From contig CAMZMU010000111.1 of NCBI GenBank assembly GCA_947311845.1, positions 14,824,799-14,888,798 on the forward strand: a DNA stretch of 64,000 nucleotides, given 5' to 3'. Position numbers and translations under genes: made by a program. This document shows positions 19,856-32,353 of the stretch, in pieces; within the stretch, counting starts at the first letter, position 1; the number at the start of each line of letters is the position of its first letter. The DNA comes from Poa pratensis. Lineage: Eukaryota; Streptophyta; Magnoliopsida; Poales; Poaceae. The notes under the pieces are model-generated. The model had not been told where the DNA came from, did not search any database, and saw only the letters and a list, made by a program, of their open reading frames with translations.

Positions 19856-22705
19856 GTGCTTTGCGTAGTTGCTTTGTACGGATAGAACACAAGGAGTTGT
19901 GTGGCGTTTGATATTTATTGTTGCTACCCTCTCGCGAGTACTTCTTGGTTTTGTATCATGATAAGATGCAGCGGCCCGGACCAACTTTACAGTCTTCAGA
20001 TTGAGACCGGTTCTGCACTTGACATGCAACTGGTTTGCATGTGCGGCTGGCGGGTGTCTGTCGCTCTTATCATAGTGAAACCGGATTTACAATGGAGGGC
20101 TTATAGAAGTTAATAAGCAACTTGTATTATCAGCGTTGTGGTTTTTGCGTAGGTAAGAACGGTTCTTACGTAGCCCCTAGAAGCCACGTAAAATTGCAAA
20201 AATCAAGGGAGAGGCGTCGAACTTGTTTTTGCAGGGGTGGTTGTGATTTGGTATAGCCCAATTTTACAATATTTGTTGTATGAGATGCACATTGATTGTA
20301 ATATTATTTTGTGACATGTGTGTCATGAGATCGGCAGCCGGCAGGAGCCAAATGGTTGTCTTATTATTTTGTGACCTGCGTGTCAACTTAATACGCCATG
20401 TAATTGCATTACTTTATCGCTAAGGAGTTAGCAATAGTTGTGGATGCAACGTGATGGTGGAGGCAACCATGCATCTTGCTGGATGGATGATGGAGATCAT
20501 GCCATGCGTTCTAGATGGAGATCAAGACGCAAGAAAAGGGCTATACCATATCACATTGTTTAAGCATGTGATGTTTATCCTTTATGCATCTTATTCTGCG
20601 TGTGCACGACGGTAGCATTATAAGATGATCCCTCACTCAATATCAAGATCGTGTTCACCCCAAGTATGCCACCGCCAAGACAGTTCTTCATTTCGAAGCA
20701 CCACGTGATGATCGGGTGTGATAGAATCTACGTTCCACACAGCGGGTGTTGCTCGAGCCTAGCATGTACAGACATGGCCTCGGCACACAGGCAGATATAC
20801 TTGGGTTAGCTTGACGAGCCTAGCATGTGCAGACATGGCCTCGGAACACAAGAACCGAAAGGTTAAACACGAGTCATATGGATGATATGATCAACATGGT
20901 TGATGTTCACCATTGAAGCTACATCGGCTCACGTGATGATCGGAGTTTGGTGTGGTGGATTTGGATCGTGTTCCACTTAACAACTATGAGGGATGTTGGT
21001 TTAAGTGGGAGTTCACTTGGTAATTTGATTACGCGGAACTCTTTATCATGAACATAGTCCAAATTATGTATTTGCATCATTCATTGTAGTCAATGGCATT
21101 CGTTTTCTCAACTACCACTAGGCTTGATTGATTGAGATAGATTAAACTGTTGGATATCTGGTAATTATCTTTACGGACTAGTACCGTACTGTGAGGATTG
21201 TCCTCAAAAGTATCAAGTTAAGATTTAGTCCTATTGCAAACTTTTGGTAACCCTCCTGCTCAATGTATGTCATTAGATATGATCTATGAGATATGCATAT
21301 ATAGATGTGATCTAAGAGCATTGATTCCAGTTTAGCGTCTTATGTCATACTTGCCTCAGTGGAACTCAAGCCTCAGAAATGTTTTTGAGCACTGAGTGTC
21401 TGAGAGACAATCCAGGAGCTGAAATTGTTTCAGACACAACCAATGGTTGAATGATATATGATATCAAAAGATTGGTTTGTGTGCAAATGACCAAGGATAA
21501 TTCAGTGAGTTAACATGTATACCTAGATTGTCTAGGTACATGTCAATGGTGTAGACGCTTGGCGTCCTAAACCCCAACCAGTTGGGCACTGATAGTATTC
21601 TTGTTTTCCCTCCCTCCATGCAATAGTAGCATTCTCATGAATTGTTCATGACTGAGATGGAAAACAGTACGAGTGATTTGATCACTATGCTTAAAAGACT
21701 GTTAAGAGTGGAATCTAGAAGAACGCCAATCATTTGATGATGGTAAAACTTTCAGACACGGGGAAACCGGAAGAGGAACTACAGAAAGAATCTGGCAGTA
21801 AAATAAAAGTCTCGAAATGTCTAGCTCAGGTATAATTGTTATACATGTTATTGATGTATTGTTTGTTGGTCAAACAACGTACTTCTTGGGTATAGTGACC
21901 AATTGTTGATCACAAGGATACCAGGTCGGTTGCTTTTGTTTGCAACTCGATGCAAGAAATACAATGGCCTAAGAGACCAACAATGGATGTTATGGTGTGT
22001 GACAAGAACAAAGCAATAGTTGCTACGGTCATCGTCATACATTCAGGATTTGGTGAAATCTTGACAAGTAACAAAATACATCTATAACACTAGCGCTAAA
22101 CGTCATAAGATTCATGATTAGATTTCCACATTTTGTGGTACTGTCGTCTAAGTCATATTGGAAAGAATCACATGAAGAGACTCCATAGTGATGGAATTTC
22201 TAGAGTCATTTGATTATGAATCATATGAAGCTTGTGAATCGTTTCAAAAGGAAATGACTAAAGACGTCGTTCGTAGGCAATGTTGAACAAACGGTTAACT
22301 TGTTGGAGATCATACATGTGATGTATGTGGCACAGAAGTGTAACCGTCGGCAGTAGATTCTTTTACTTCATATCCTTCTCGGATGTTTTGAATAGATATA
22401 TGAGTATATGTTCAAACAATACATAAGACTGAAACTTTTGAAAGTTCAATAATTTCAGCATGAAGTGGAAATCATTGTAACAAGAAAATAAAATATCTAT
22501 GATTGGATCACGGAGATAAGTATTTGAGTTACAAGTTTAGCGAACATCTGAAAGGTTGCGGAATTGGTCCACAACTTACGTCACCCGGAACACCATAGGT
22601 GTATGATGTGTCCGAGAGACGTGATCGAGCCTATTTTGACATGGTGAGATCGATGATGTTATTAATCTGCCATTATCTTTTGTAGTTGTGCTTTAGAGAC
22701 TGTCG
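19856..22705 (+). pseudogene. Decayed leader, Gag and 5' pol of the BARE/Angela-like element
   Basis: No frame longer than about 70 codons survives. A repeated GAGCCTAGCATGT-GCAGACATGGCCTCGG pattern occurs twice in the leader (about 20757 and 20816). Just before the insertion, about 22570-22705 still reads as the end of the integrase core, with pieces of LTPPGTPQ and VRSMM in mixed frames. The segment ends at the TSD CTTAC (22706-22710), so the second Athila-type element landed within integrase. Confidence 0.7.
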
Positions 22706-22710
22706 CTTAC
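22706..22710. repeat. Target-site duplication CTTAC, left copy
   Basis: CTTAC precedes the LTR start at 22711 and recurs at 30322-30326 directly after the element. Removing the insert rejoins the BARE-like integrase coding sequence. Confidence 0.92.
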
Positions 22711-24127
22711 TGATGCATGTAAAATGCATACATGAACTTTGCATTATTTCACTTATATTCCAGTCATATTTGCATCATATAAGGGTTATATCACTGTTTT
22801 ATAATGATTTTGGGAATATTTGGTATGTTTCCTATTTTTTATGGAATTAACCCTGCGCAGGCAGAAAACCCTAGTTTCTATATTTTAATATTTCAGGGAC
22901 CCAAACGACGTCCAAATGACCTGGAAATTTACGAGCATCAGTTTTTGGAAGGAACAAATCGTGGGAGCGAAGGAAGCAAACAAGCGGAGGCCCGAGGGCC
23001 CAGATGAGTCGGCCCACGTGGCCAGGTACAGGCGCCGCGTGGGAACCCCCCTTTTGGCCCTCGGAGCTCCGTTGCCGTCGATCTTTCCTCCAACGACTCC
23101 GTTTTGACCTAAAACCTCCTATAAAAATAGTCCCCCGACATTTTCTGGAAGGAGCGCCGCAGAAACACAGAAACCACGAAACAGAGACCTGGAGTTGTAG
23201 ATTGGAGGGGGAAAACTCCGGTGGGGCGCTGCCGGGGTGGTCTCCATCTTCTCCAACGACTTCTCCACCGTCTCCATGATGAAGGGGGAGTAGTCCACCC
23301 CTGGACCTTGGGTTTGTGGTGGTAACTTGATCTAATCTCTCTATGTATGATCATTGTTGGAGTCCATATGATGTGCCTTGCATAAGTATGGATCTATCTA
23401 TGTAATTCTTATGGTGGATATTGTGGTATGAGATGATTTGTTATACATTTACCGTTGTGTTGGAGCTTTTTTGATTTGTCATACTTTGGAGATATTCTAT
23501 GATGCATGTGATGGTTTGATTTATGCATAATGCCTTGTTTATCCTTGGCATGAGGTGATTGACACCACCAAGTGTGGATAGATGAGAGAGATGTGGTCAT
23601 GCACACGAATTATGAATCATTGCACTAGTGTTTAGAATATTGTCCATTATGAAGTATGATGTGGGAGTGACAGCAACCATGCTAGCCTTACGAGGGTGAC
23701 ATAGCACGCAAATGAGTATTTCTTTCAACTATGTGTTTTAGGACATATAGCCATCATAAAAACCACCATTATAACATGACAATTGTGTGTACTTTATCTA
23801 TAACATGATAATCACCGTAGATGAGAGAGAGAGAGGATTGAGTGAACCCATGAACCCATGTCCATTGTTCCTATAAGAGAAAACCTTTGTCTTGTCCTCT
23901 TGCATGAAGAGGATTGGGACACTTTTACATTCTTGTTTTGTTACATTAAACTTCCATCATTAAATCAACCATCTTGTTCTTTAAACTTGTTTAGTGCATA
24001 ATCAACTAAAACTTGTGACACTTTAGTTGTAGGGAATAGATAACTTTTCCTTCTTGCTCCTGCGGATCGATACCTTACTTCCACATTGAGAGGTGCTACA
24101 GTGATCCCCTGCTCTTGGGGGTTATCA
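22711..24127 (+). repeat. 5' LTR of second Athila-type element
   Basis: 1,417 bp, from TGATGCATG to GGGTTATCA. It contains a CCTATAAAAATAG TATA-like site near 23119 and a GC-rich leader after it. Confidence 0.9.
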
Positions 24128-24137
24128 AGTACTTTTC

Positions 24138-24155
24138 TGGCGCCGTTGCCGGGGA
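24138..24155 (+). promoter_or_regulatory. Primer-binding site, tRNA-Asp type
   Basis: TGGCGCCGTTGCCGGGGA, 10 bp after the LTR end and identical to the site at 6157-6174. Confidence 0.88.
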
Positions 24156-24297
24156 GCGTAGCGCTTAAGTTTCTATTCTTGTGTGCACTAGATTTTATAT
24201 CTTGCAATCATCTAAGCTTGGGGAGGTTCCTTTAAACTTGTTTGGTTGTGAGTTTCTCATTAGTTTTATATATATCAAAAACCCATAAAAATTAGAA

Positions 24298-25650
24298 AAT
24301 GGAAAACAACAAAAAATTAGAGAGCTTTATGAAATTTATCTTGAGTTAGGACATGATGAGTTTGAGCAGAAAATTAAAAAATCTATGGAAAATCATTTGC
24401 ATGATGGTAGCAATGTTATTACTATAAATTCTTTGCACACTATTGCTAATGCTATGGAAAAGTCTAAGCTTGGGGAAGCTAGTTTTTATAAAAATGATCC
24501 TTGTAGTTCCCCAGCTTTGGAGGAGAAAATTTGCTTTGATAATACTTTGTCTCCTATATGTGATAATTCTAATGATACTTGTGATATTCTAAATCCACCT
24601 ACTGAAAGTATTCCTTTTGAAATACCTATGGAAATTGTTGAAATGGTTATGGATGAACGTTATGCAGGGGATGGAACAATCCGTCCAAGTGATCACTTGC
24701 TGAAACTTAAAGAACTTTGTGGTTGTTTAAAGTTGTAGGTTTATCAAGAGAAAATGCCATGAAGAAATTGTTTCCATTGTCACTTAAGGACAAAGCAAAG
24801 GAGTGGTATGAGCTACTGGATGATCCTCGTCATTTGGAGTGGAAGGAGCTTGAATCTCTCTTTTACTCTAAATTTTATCCTCCTTGTGAAATGTATTTAG
24901 ATAGGTGTTACATTTTTAATTTTTATCCTCGTGATGGAGAAAGCATTGCTCAAGCTTGGGGAAGGCTGAAAACATTATTACTCAAATGTCCTAACCATGA
25001 GCTTCCTGCGAAAATAATTGTTACTAATTTTTATGCAAGGCTTTCAGGTCATTACAAGGATTATCTAGATGCATGTTCAGGAGGTTCTTTCACAAGTAAG
25101 AAGTTGAAGCTAATTGGGATCTTCTTGAAACAATTCAACGCAATACTGAAGATTGGGATAACGACAAAGGTAAAGAATCAGGTATAAACTATGTCTATGA
25201 TTGCATTAAGTCTTTCAGTGAAACTGCTGTTTTCATGAGCTTAGTGCTAAATTTGGTCTTGATTCTCAAATTATTGTTGATTGTTGTAGAACCTTTGCTT
25301 CTCATATTAATGTTCCTAAAGAAAATTGGGACATGTATCACGAACCTTTTAAAGACACTTGCATCAAAAATAAATTGTTATTAATGATTGCAATAAACAT
25401 GCTCAAACTTCTGAAAATACTATTTCTTATAAGCATGTTAATTTTTGTGGAGCACTTAGACCTTGTGAAAAGAATCAAATCGAAGAAGAATATTGTATCC
25501 ATCATAGGAATGAAAAAACTAGAATGTGGAGCAAGGCTCTATATGATCTTGGTGAAAAAGTTTGTGCCACCTATCCTTTTATTTGTGACTTTGCTATAAA
25601 GAGGGGCATTTCGAATTTCAATGCTCAGGTTCTAATAAGGATATTGCGGG
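24298..25650 (+). pseudogene. Broken Gag of second Athila-type element
   Basis: Coding similarity runs from about the ATG at 24298 through several frames. The best-preserved piece is 24717-25187, with the Gag core words LKDKAKEWYELL, SKFYPP, ESIAQAWGRLK and KCPNHELP, equivalent to the Gag core of the element at 4552. Frame changes occur near 24300-24385, 24730, 25130-25190 and after 25330, so no continuous Gag can be made. No zinc knuckle or protease site is visible. Confidence 0.75.
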
Positions 25651-25666
25651 AGACTTTTGTGATAAC

Positions 25667-26533
25667 ATGATCACTCCTAATCAACATGATGAACTTACAT
25701 TATTTTTGGGGTGTGAAGAGTTATCAAGAAAAACTTCTTCGTTAGATATGAGTGCTTTTGATATGAATAGCGTGTTACATGGATGTTATCTCTATTGTGT
25801 TAATAATTGCCATGCCAACACTTACATACAAAATATTATAAAAGATGGAACTACTTTACCAAAATATGAAAGGACTAATGTTTGTTTTACTCTTATTAAT
25901 GAAAAAGAGGAAACGGTATCTTCCCCTAAGCATGTTGCTCCTATTATAGTTGTTGCTGATGAGTCTGATTTCGATGATGATCCTATGCCTGTTACTTATA
26001 GTAGTGATCATGATTGGGAAAAGCATAGTACTTTTGATATTGAAAATCTCTTTGGTACTAATTCTGAAAATGATGATGCTAATAATTACAATCATCCTCA
26101 TAAAACTTGTCATAGTTATGGAAGGATCACCCAAAACCATCCAATTAATATACAACTTGTCTATCATGTTCGAGTTCTTTACAATGATCCTACTTCCATT
26201 GCTATTAATAATAAGAACTTTGCTTATGTGGAAAATATTGATACTTTTATGCATATGGATCATGGTAAGAATGTTTCATGTGATGGTTATATTGTAGATT
26301 TTATCAATGATGCTACTGAAAGTTTTTATGAGAGAGGGAGACATGACTTCATATACCACAATAATATTAAGTCTCCTCTCTCTTTGTTGAAAATCTTGAA
26401 GTTGCACTTGCTTTGCCTTCCTATGCTAGTCACTTTGTGCTTTATTGATTTATTTTCTTACAAGATCCCAATGCATAGGAAGTGGGTTAGACTTAAATGT
26501 GTTTCATATTTTTCTCTATGTGAGCATCATTAA
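25667..26533 (+). CDS. 288-residue acidic reading frame of second Athila-type element
   Basis: Open frame from ATG 25667 to a stop at 26531-26533. It is the longest intact frame in the element. The middle is Asp/Glu/Asn/His-rich, including a DESDFDDDP stretch; the last ~60 residues are hydrophobic (LLKILKLHLLCLPMLVTLCFIDLF), which could be a membrane segment. It occupies the position after Gag where a protease or extra frame would be, but I see no DTG/DLG active site. The conserved AAAGAAAGCGCTT hairpin motif begins 28 nt after its stop, as it does after gag-protease in the other element. The function is unknown. Confidence 0.5.
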   Translation: MITPNQHDELTLFLGCEELSRKTSSLDMSAFDMNSVLHGCYLYCVNNCHANTYIQNIIKDGTTLPKYERTNVCFTLINEKEETVSSPKHVAPIIVVADESDFDDDPMPVTYSSDHDWEKHSTFDIENLFGTNSENDDANNYNHPHKTCHSYGRITQNHPINIQLVYHVRVLYNDPTSIAINNKNFAYVENIDTFMHMDHGKNVSCDGYIVDFINDATESFYERGRHDFIYHNNIKSPLSLLKILKLHLLCLPMLVTLCFIDLFSYKIPMHRKWVRLKCVSYFSLCEHH

Positions 26534-26560
26534 AACTATCAAGCCTAGCTATATGGCTAT

Positions 26561-26590
26561 AAAGAAAGCGCTTTACGGGAGGCAACCCGG
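26561..26590 (+). other. Conserved post-gag motif with CGGG-AGGCAA-CCCG stem-loop
   Basis: AAAGAAAGCGCTTTACGGGAGGCAACCCGG is shown by its parts: AAAGAAAGCGCTT, then CGGGAGGCAACCCG, preceded by CCTAGCTA at about 26544. It corresponds to 8478-8505. The closing pair is C-G here and T-A there. Confidence 0.55.
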
Positions 26591-28903
26591 TTGTTTTTAT
26601 TTGTGATTTTCTTTGTGTCCTCTTGCTGTAACAAGAGACTTAGTGTTTAGTTTAGTTTCTGGAATTTTTAATAAAGTGCCAAGTTTTACTCATTTTGGTT
26701 GTGAAAAAGTTGCTTATAGCGTTCGGAGATTTTATTCCTGCACGAATCTGTGCACGGTATGATTTTTAATTCTTATTCTGTAACTCCGAATGAGCTCATA
26801 TTTGAACTGTAGTGGCAACTTTTCATCCTCTGTATGCATGAATTTTTCGGAATTTTCCGACAAAGTTAAGTAGGGTAGAAAAATACGTTTAGCTGCTGCT
26901 GTTTTTCTGGACAGATTCTGTCCCATTTTGTTTGATGCATGCTTAGAACTTTTAACTTGAATCTTTTTGATCCAATTGAGTTTATGAGTAGGCATACAAC
27001 ATTATACATTTCTGGACATTCATATGAATTTTTGTCTAAGGATTATATGCAGCAAGAAATCTATTTGTTTATCACTACTAATGCCCCACAGAAAAAGAAA
27101 TGGGAGAAACGGTGTTTTGAAGTTTTTTCACAGGGATTAGAGGAGATGCACCAAGAGCTATCCAAGGATGGTGAAGACCATAAGCTTGGGGATGTGAAGA
27201 CAACCCCACTGGACCTACACACTCTCGGTTTGCACACGTCTAACTTCTGTTTTTCGATCGAAACACTTTATCGCATAAACTTGGAGCGTCTTTTTGTTTG
27301 TTTAGGTTTGATTTTTATTTTGTGAGACCACCACACTATCATTTATATGAGAGAGCTACTGGAAATTTGGGTTGAATTATGTTGGATGCTATTATAAGAT
27401 TGGGAAAAGGGATGTTGAGTTAATTTTAAAAGACACATATAGTTGCATGATTCATGAGCTTGTTAATGAGTAATAATTTGCAAATATTTTATCAAGAGCT
27501 ATCTTTTATTCATGTTTTGATGCTGAATGTTATTTTACTTGTTTTAACATGGATTAGTTAGTTCTATGGACACTCATGCATGCATTTAGATGGTCAACTT
27601 TCTCCCTCTTGCTAGCCCAAAAATTCCAACAAGCAAAAACTTGTTTCCAACACCTTCAACCAAAGTTTTTCCAGTGAGTCCACCATATCTACCTATTAGC
27701 TTTATGCTATTCCGAGTATGTTTATCATGATATTTGTGTTATCTATACCTCTGAATGAAAATGCTTATGTTGTTGATTGTTATGGGAAAAGTTGGTTATA
27801 GAGCTCTCTCGAACTTGATGCACACTTTACTTTCATTGCATAAATAAAACATGACCCATTGTGATTAAAATTATGATGTTGTGGGCTTGACAAATGTCTT
27901 TGGTTGAGAGTTAGCTCATATGTGCTGTCACATGGCAAGCTTTCAACATTGCACTTCATCTCATTTAGTTGATATCATGTACTTTTGTTTATGGATGCTT
28001 ACCATGGGTGAAATAAATGTGGAAATGAAGTGAGTTTAAATGAGTTTGTATAAATGGTTAGAGAGACGCCTGGGCCGCTAATCTAAGCCATGCATCATTC
28101 ATGGTGGAAATTTACTTACATGCTATGGTGAACCTTCTGTGATACACCTTACAATAAAAAGCTATCTAATGGTAAATAAAAAGGGTGTTGAGATTGTTCA
28201 TTGTGTTTGTTTGTCTTGTCATTTTGATATGGGCTTGTTCCATATCCTGGGACAAGAGGTACCCCAGTTGACGCTCTTAATGATACTATTATTACTTACA
28301 ATGATATTTAACTTGAACTTGCTTTGTTTTCCAAGTTGAGTAACACATGGAGTAGGTACTTGTATTCAAGGGGCATGAGACTTTCAACCTGTACTTTGTC
28401 AAGCACACTACTCGTATTTGCTTTCACTTTAAACTTAATCATTCAAGATGCTATGATAGGGGAATGAGAGCTTGACACCAAGGATTACCATATTACAATC
28501 ATTGACTTAAGTAGAGAAGTTCAGAAGTTAGATGAAACTTATTCATGCTTTACCTCTACTCATATATATCTTTCCAAAGTGTCCACCTTTTATATTCAGA
28601 TTTTCATCAATACTCTATGACCATTGTAGGATGTTCTTTCTTTCATTATGCATACATGTGGTCCATAGTACTTTTCTTTATGTTACACTTTGTGAATTAT
28701 CATTGAACATCCTTGCATTGAATACTTGATATCACTTCATAAACTATCTTGCATATTGCTACTCCTTTTAAGAATGAATCATTTGACTCTATGTAGCAAT
28801 AGTAATCATCTTTGATATCCATTGTTAGTATTAAATTGCAAAGTCCATGTTAGTTTTATCACCTTCATACTCGAGGACGAGTATAGGTTAAGCTTGGGGA
28901 TGT
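26591..28903 (+). other. Non-coding 3' internal region of Athila-type element 2
   Basis: About 2.3 kb with only short frames. AAGCTTGGGGATG occurs at about 27182 and again as the polypurine tract at about 28890-28903; related copies lie at about 24213 and 24467 near the 5' end. I see no recognisable domain. Confidence 0.55.
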
Positions 28904-30321
28904 TGATGCATGTAAAATGCATACATGAACTTTGCATTATTTCACTTATATTCCAGTCATATTTGCATCATATAAGGGTTATATCACTGTTTTATAATGA
29001 TTTTGGGAATATTTGGTATATTTCCTATTTTTTATGGAATTAACCCTGCGCAGGCAGAAAACCCTAGTTTCTATATTTTAATGTTTCAGGGACCCAAACG
29101 ACGTCCAAATGACCTGGAAATTTACGAGCATCAGTTTTTGGAAGGAACAAAGCGTGGGAGCGAAGGAAGCAAACAAGCGGAGGCCCGAGGGCCCAGATGA
29201 GTGGGCCCACGCGGCCAGGTACAGGGCCGCGTGGGACCCCCCTTTTGGCCCTCGGAGCTCCGTTGCCGTCGATCTTTCCTCCACCGACTCCGTTTTGACC
29301 TAAAACCTCCTATAAAAATAGTCCCCCGACGTTCTCTGGAAGGAGCGCCGCAGAAACACAGAAACCATGAAACAGAGACCTGGAGTTGCAGATTGGAGGG
29401 GGAAAACTCCGGCGGGGCGCTGCCGGGGTGGTCTCCATCTTCTCCAACGACTTCTCCACCGTCTCCATGATGAAGGGGAGTAGTCCACCCCCTGTACCTT
29501 GGGTTTGTGGTGGTGACTTGATCTAATCTCTCTAGGTATGATCATTGTTGGAGTCCATATGATGTGCCTTGCATAAGTATGGATCTATCTATGTAATTCT
29601 TATGGTGGATATTGTGGTATGAGATGATTTGTTATACATTTACCGTTGTGTTGGAGCTTTTATGATTTGTCATACTTTGGAGATATTCTATGATGCATGT
29701 GATGGTTTGATTTATGCATAATGCCTTGTTTATCCTTGTCATGAGGTGATTGACACCACCAAGTGTGGATAGATGAGAGAGATGTGGTCATGCACACGAA
29801 TTATGAATCGTTGCACTAGTGTTTAGAATATTGTCCATTATGAAGTATGATGTGGGAGTGACAGCAACCATGCTAGCCTTACGAGGGTGACATAGCACAC
29901 AAATGAGTATTTCTTTCAACTATGTGTTTTAGGACATATAGCCATCATAAAAACCACCATTATAACATGACAATTGTGTGTACTTTATCTATAACATGAT
30001 AATCACCGTAGATGAGAGAGAGAGAGGATTGAGTGAACCCATGAACCCATGTCCATTGTTCCTATAAGAGAAAACCTTTGTCTTGTCCTCTTGCAATAAA
30101 GAAGATTGGGACACTTTTACATTCTTGTTTTGTTACATTAAACTTCCATCCATTAAATCAACAATCTTGTTCTTTAAACTTGTTTAGTGCATAATCAACT
30201 AAAACTTGTGACACTTTAGTTGCAGGGAATAGATAACTTTTCCTTCTTGCTCCTGCGGATCGATACCCTACTTCCACATTGAGAGGTGCTACAGTGATCC
30301 CCCTGCTCTTGGGGGTTATCA
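28904..30321 (+). repeat. 3' LTR of second Athila-type element
   Basis: 1,418 bp, colinear with 22711-24127 and followed by the second TSD copy CTTAC. Confidence 0.9.
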
Positions 30322-30326
30322 CTTAC

Positions 30327-32341
30327 ACACTGAAAAGAGCTCCATCTAAATCCGTTTGAACGACACCATATGAGATATGGCACGGGGATGCGATGCATAT
30401 GTAAAGGAGTTTACTATTAGCTCGATCCTAAAACGGATATGTTTTGTTTCTTCGTTGGTTATGCCAAAAACTTTTTGGTATTCCTCGGCTATCGCACGTA
30501 AGGCAAAATGTTTGTCAGGAACAATGTGTGTTTTACGAGAAAGAGTTTCTTGCAAAAACATGAGTGGGAGGACAGTACAGCTCGAAGAGATTGTGAATCT
30601 TCGTCTTTAGGTCAGAGTGGCTCATCGGAAGAGGTTCCGGAGTTTCTCACTTTGACTGATACGGAAGCTTCTACATGTGATGTAGTAACTTCAGTCGAGC
30701 CAGCAGCTGAACCATGAAGATGTAGTAGGACTCACCCGAAACCAGAATGGTTATCGGATGGAATATTATTGTTAGACAATGATAAGCCTGCTACCTACAC
30801 ATAAGCAATGATGGGCCCTGACTCCGCTAAATGGCTAGGCGCCATGAGATCCGAGATAGACTCCATTTACGAAAATCAAGTTTGGAACTTGGTAGTCCCT
30901 ACGGAAGGCGTAATGCCTACAAACGTATATGGATCTATAACAGATATGGATGTTTACATCCATGAAGCTTGACTTATGAAAGGTGTTTCTGTCAAGTTCA
31001 AAGAGTTGACTACGATGAGATTTGTCTCCCGTAGCAAGCTTGAAAGTCTGTTCGGATAAATCTAGCAATTGCTACATATATGATATGGCAAATGGACTTC
31101 AAAACAGCGTTCATAATGGAAGCTAACCGAGGACATGCATTTGATGCAATCTGACGGTTTGTCGTTGCATATAATGCTAGAAAGGTATGCTCACTTCAGA
31201 GTTCATTTTATGGAACTAAAGCAAGCATGACGGAGTTGGAATATTTGCCTAGATGAAGTGTTAAAATGTTTTGACTTCATCGTGGACGGCAAAGATGCTT
31301 GAGAATTCAAGAAAGTAAGTGGGAGCGCCGAGAAATATTTATAAAACTTTATGTGGAGACATATTGTTGATTTGAAATAATGTATATTTTCTTAATACAG
31401 CTAAATCTTCATTGAAAATAGTTTTCTATGAATGATTAAAGCAAAGATGCCTACATATTGGATATAAAGATCTATGGAGATAGATTCTGATACCTAATAT
31501 GGCTAAGCCAGAGTACATGGACATAGTACTGAAGTAGTTCGGTATGAAAAGGCAAGAAGTGTTCTTACCATGTTCATATGGTTGAAGTTGAGCAAGACTC
31601 AGTGTCTTCGACACATGATGAGCAAGAATGCATGATTGATTGGATCAATCATTCATACCATAACATGTACACAACCAGATGTGTCCTATGCCATAAGTGT
31701 TATGAGCAGATACCAGAGTGATCATGGATGATGATCACTGGACAACAGTGAAAAACTTCCTTAAGTACTTGAGAAGGACTAAGGAGTTGTTTCTCGTTCT
31801 ATGGAGGTCATGATGAGCTCGTTGTAAGGGGTTACACCGATGCTAGAGTCATGACTAATCCTGACGATTATCGATCTCAATCAAACTTGCTGGTTATTCG
31901 GAGACGCAGTAAGCTGGAAGGAGTTCCATGCTGGATTTGGAAGTGTTCCAAAGTTAAACACTGTGACGAATTATACAATGATAGCTGAGTATATCACCGC
32001 TTTGGAAGCAGCGAAGGAGGGTGTTGAATCAAAAGTTCGTAACTGAACTTGGTGTAGCTCCGACGAAGGTAAAGCTATGGAGCTCCATTGTGAGACAATG
32101 TTTGGCTCCATAATTAATGCCGAGGAGTTAAGGTTCCACCAGAGATTCGAACATATACAAAGCTGATTCCACATCATTATGAATGAGTGGAGCGTGAAGA
32201 CGCAAAGATATGCAAAATACAAACGGACCTGAGGTGTCAGACCCGTTGACTAAAACTTCTTCCACTAGCCAAACATGATCAACACCATAAGCCCATGGGT
32301 GTTAGATCCTTACAATGTTAACTAGATTATTGACTCTAGTG
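30327..32341 (+). pseudogene. Decayed integrase end, reverse transcriptase and RNase H of the BARE/Angela-like element
   Basis: Recognisable but multiply broken pol. The integrase C-terminus is near 30330-30600 (APSKSV, TTPYEIW). The reverse transcriptase start is near 30815-30900 (AKWLGAMRSEIDSIY). The IWQMDFKTAF motif, equivalent to the family's WQMDVKTAF, is at 31085-31114. RNase H remnants lie near 31960-32020 (IAEYITALEAAKE) and its end near 32230 (SDPLTK). Stops and frame changes occur throughout and the catalytic YVDD is not intact (DFIVDG at the equivalent place). Confidence 0.78.
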
Positions 32342-32353
32342 CAAGTGGGAGAT
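32342..32353 (+). promoter_or_regulatory. Polypurine tract of the BARE/Angela-like element
   Basis: CAAGTGGGAGAT directly before the 3' LTR start at 32354. Confidence 0.8.

Larger units (their letters stand above)
22711..30321 (+). mobile_element. Second non-autonomous Athila-type Gypsy element
   Basis: 7,611 bp: LTRs 22711-24127 and 28904-30321, tRNA-Asp primer site at 24138, a broken gag region, a non-coding 3' half, a polypurine tract AAGCTTGGGGATGT before 28904, and TSD CTTAC. By eye the LTRs differ by about 1.5-2%. Its LTR (TGATGCATGTAAAATGC) is not the same as that of the element at 4552, so it is a different family of the same lineage. No polymerase domain is visible. Family name unknown to me. 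Confidence 0.9.
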
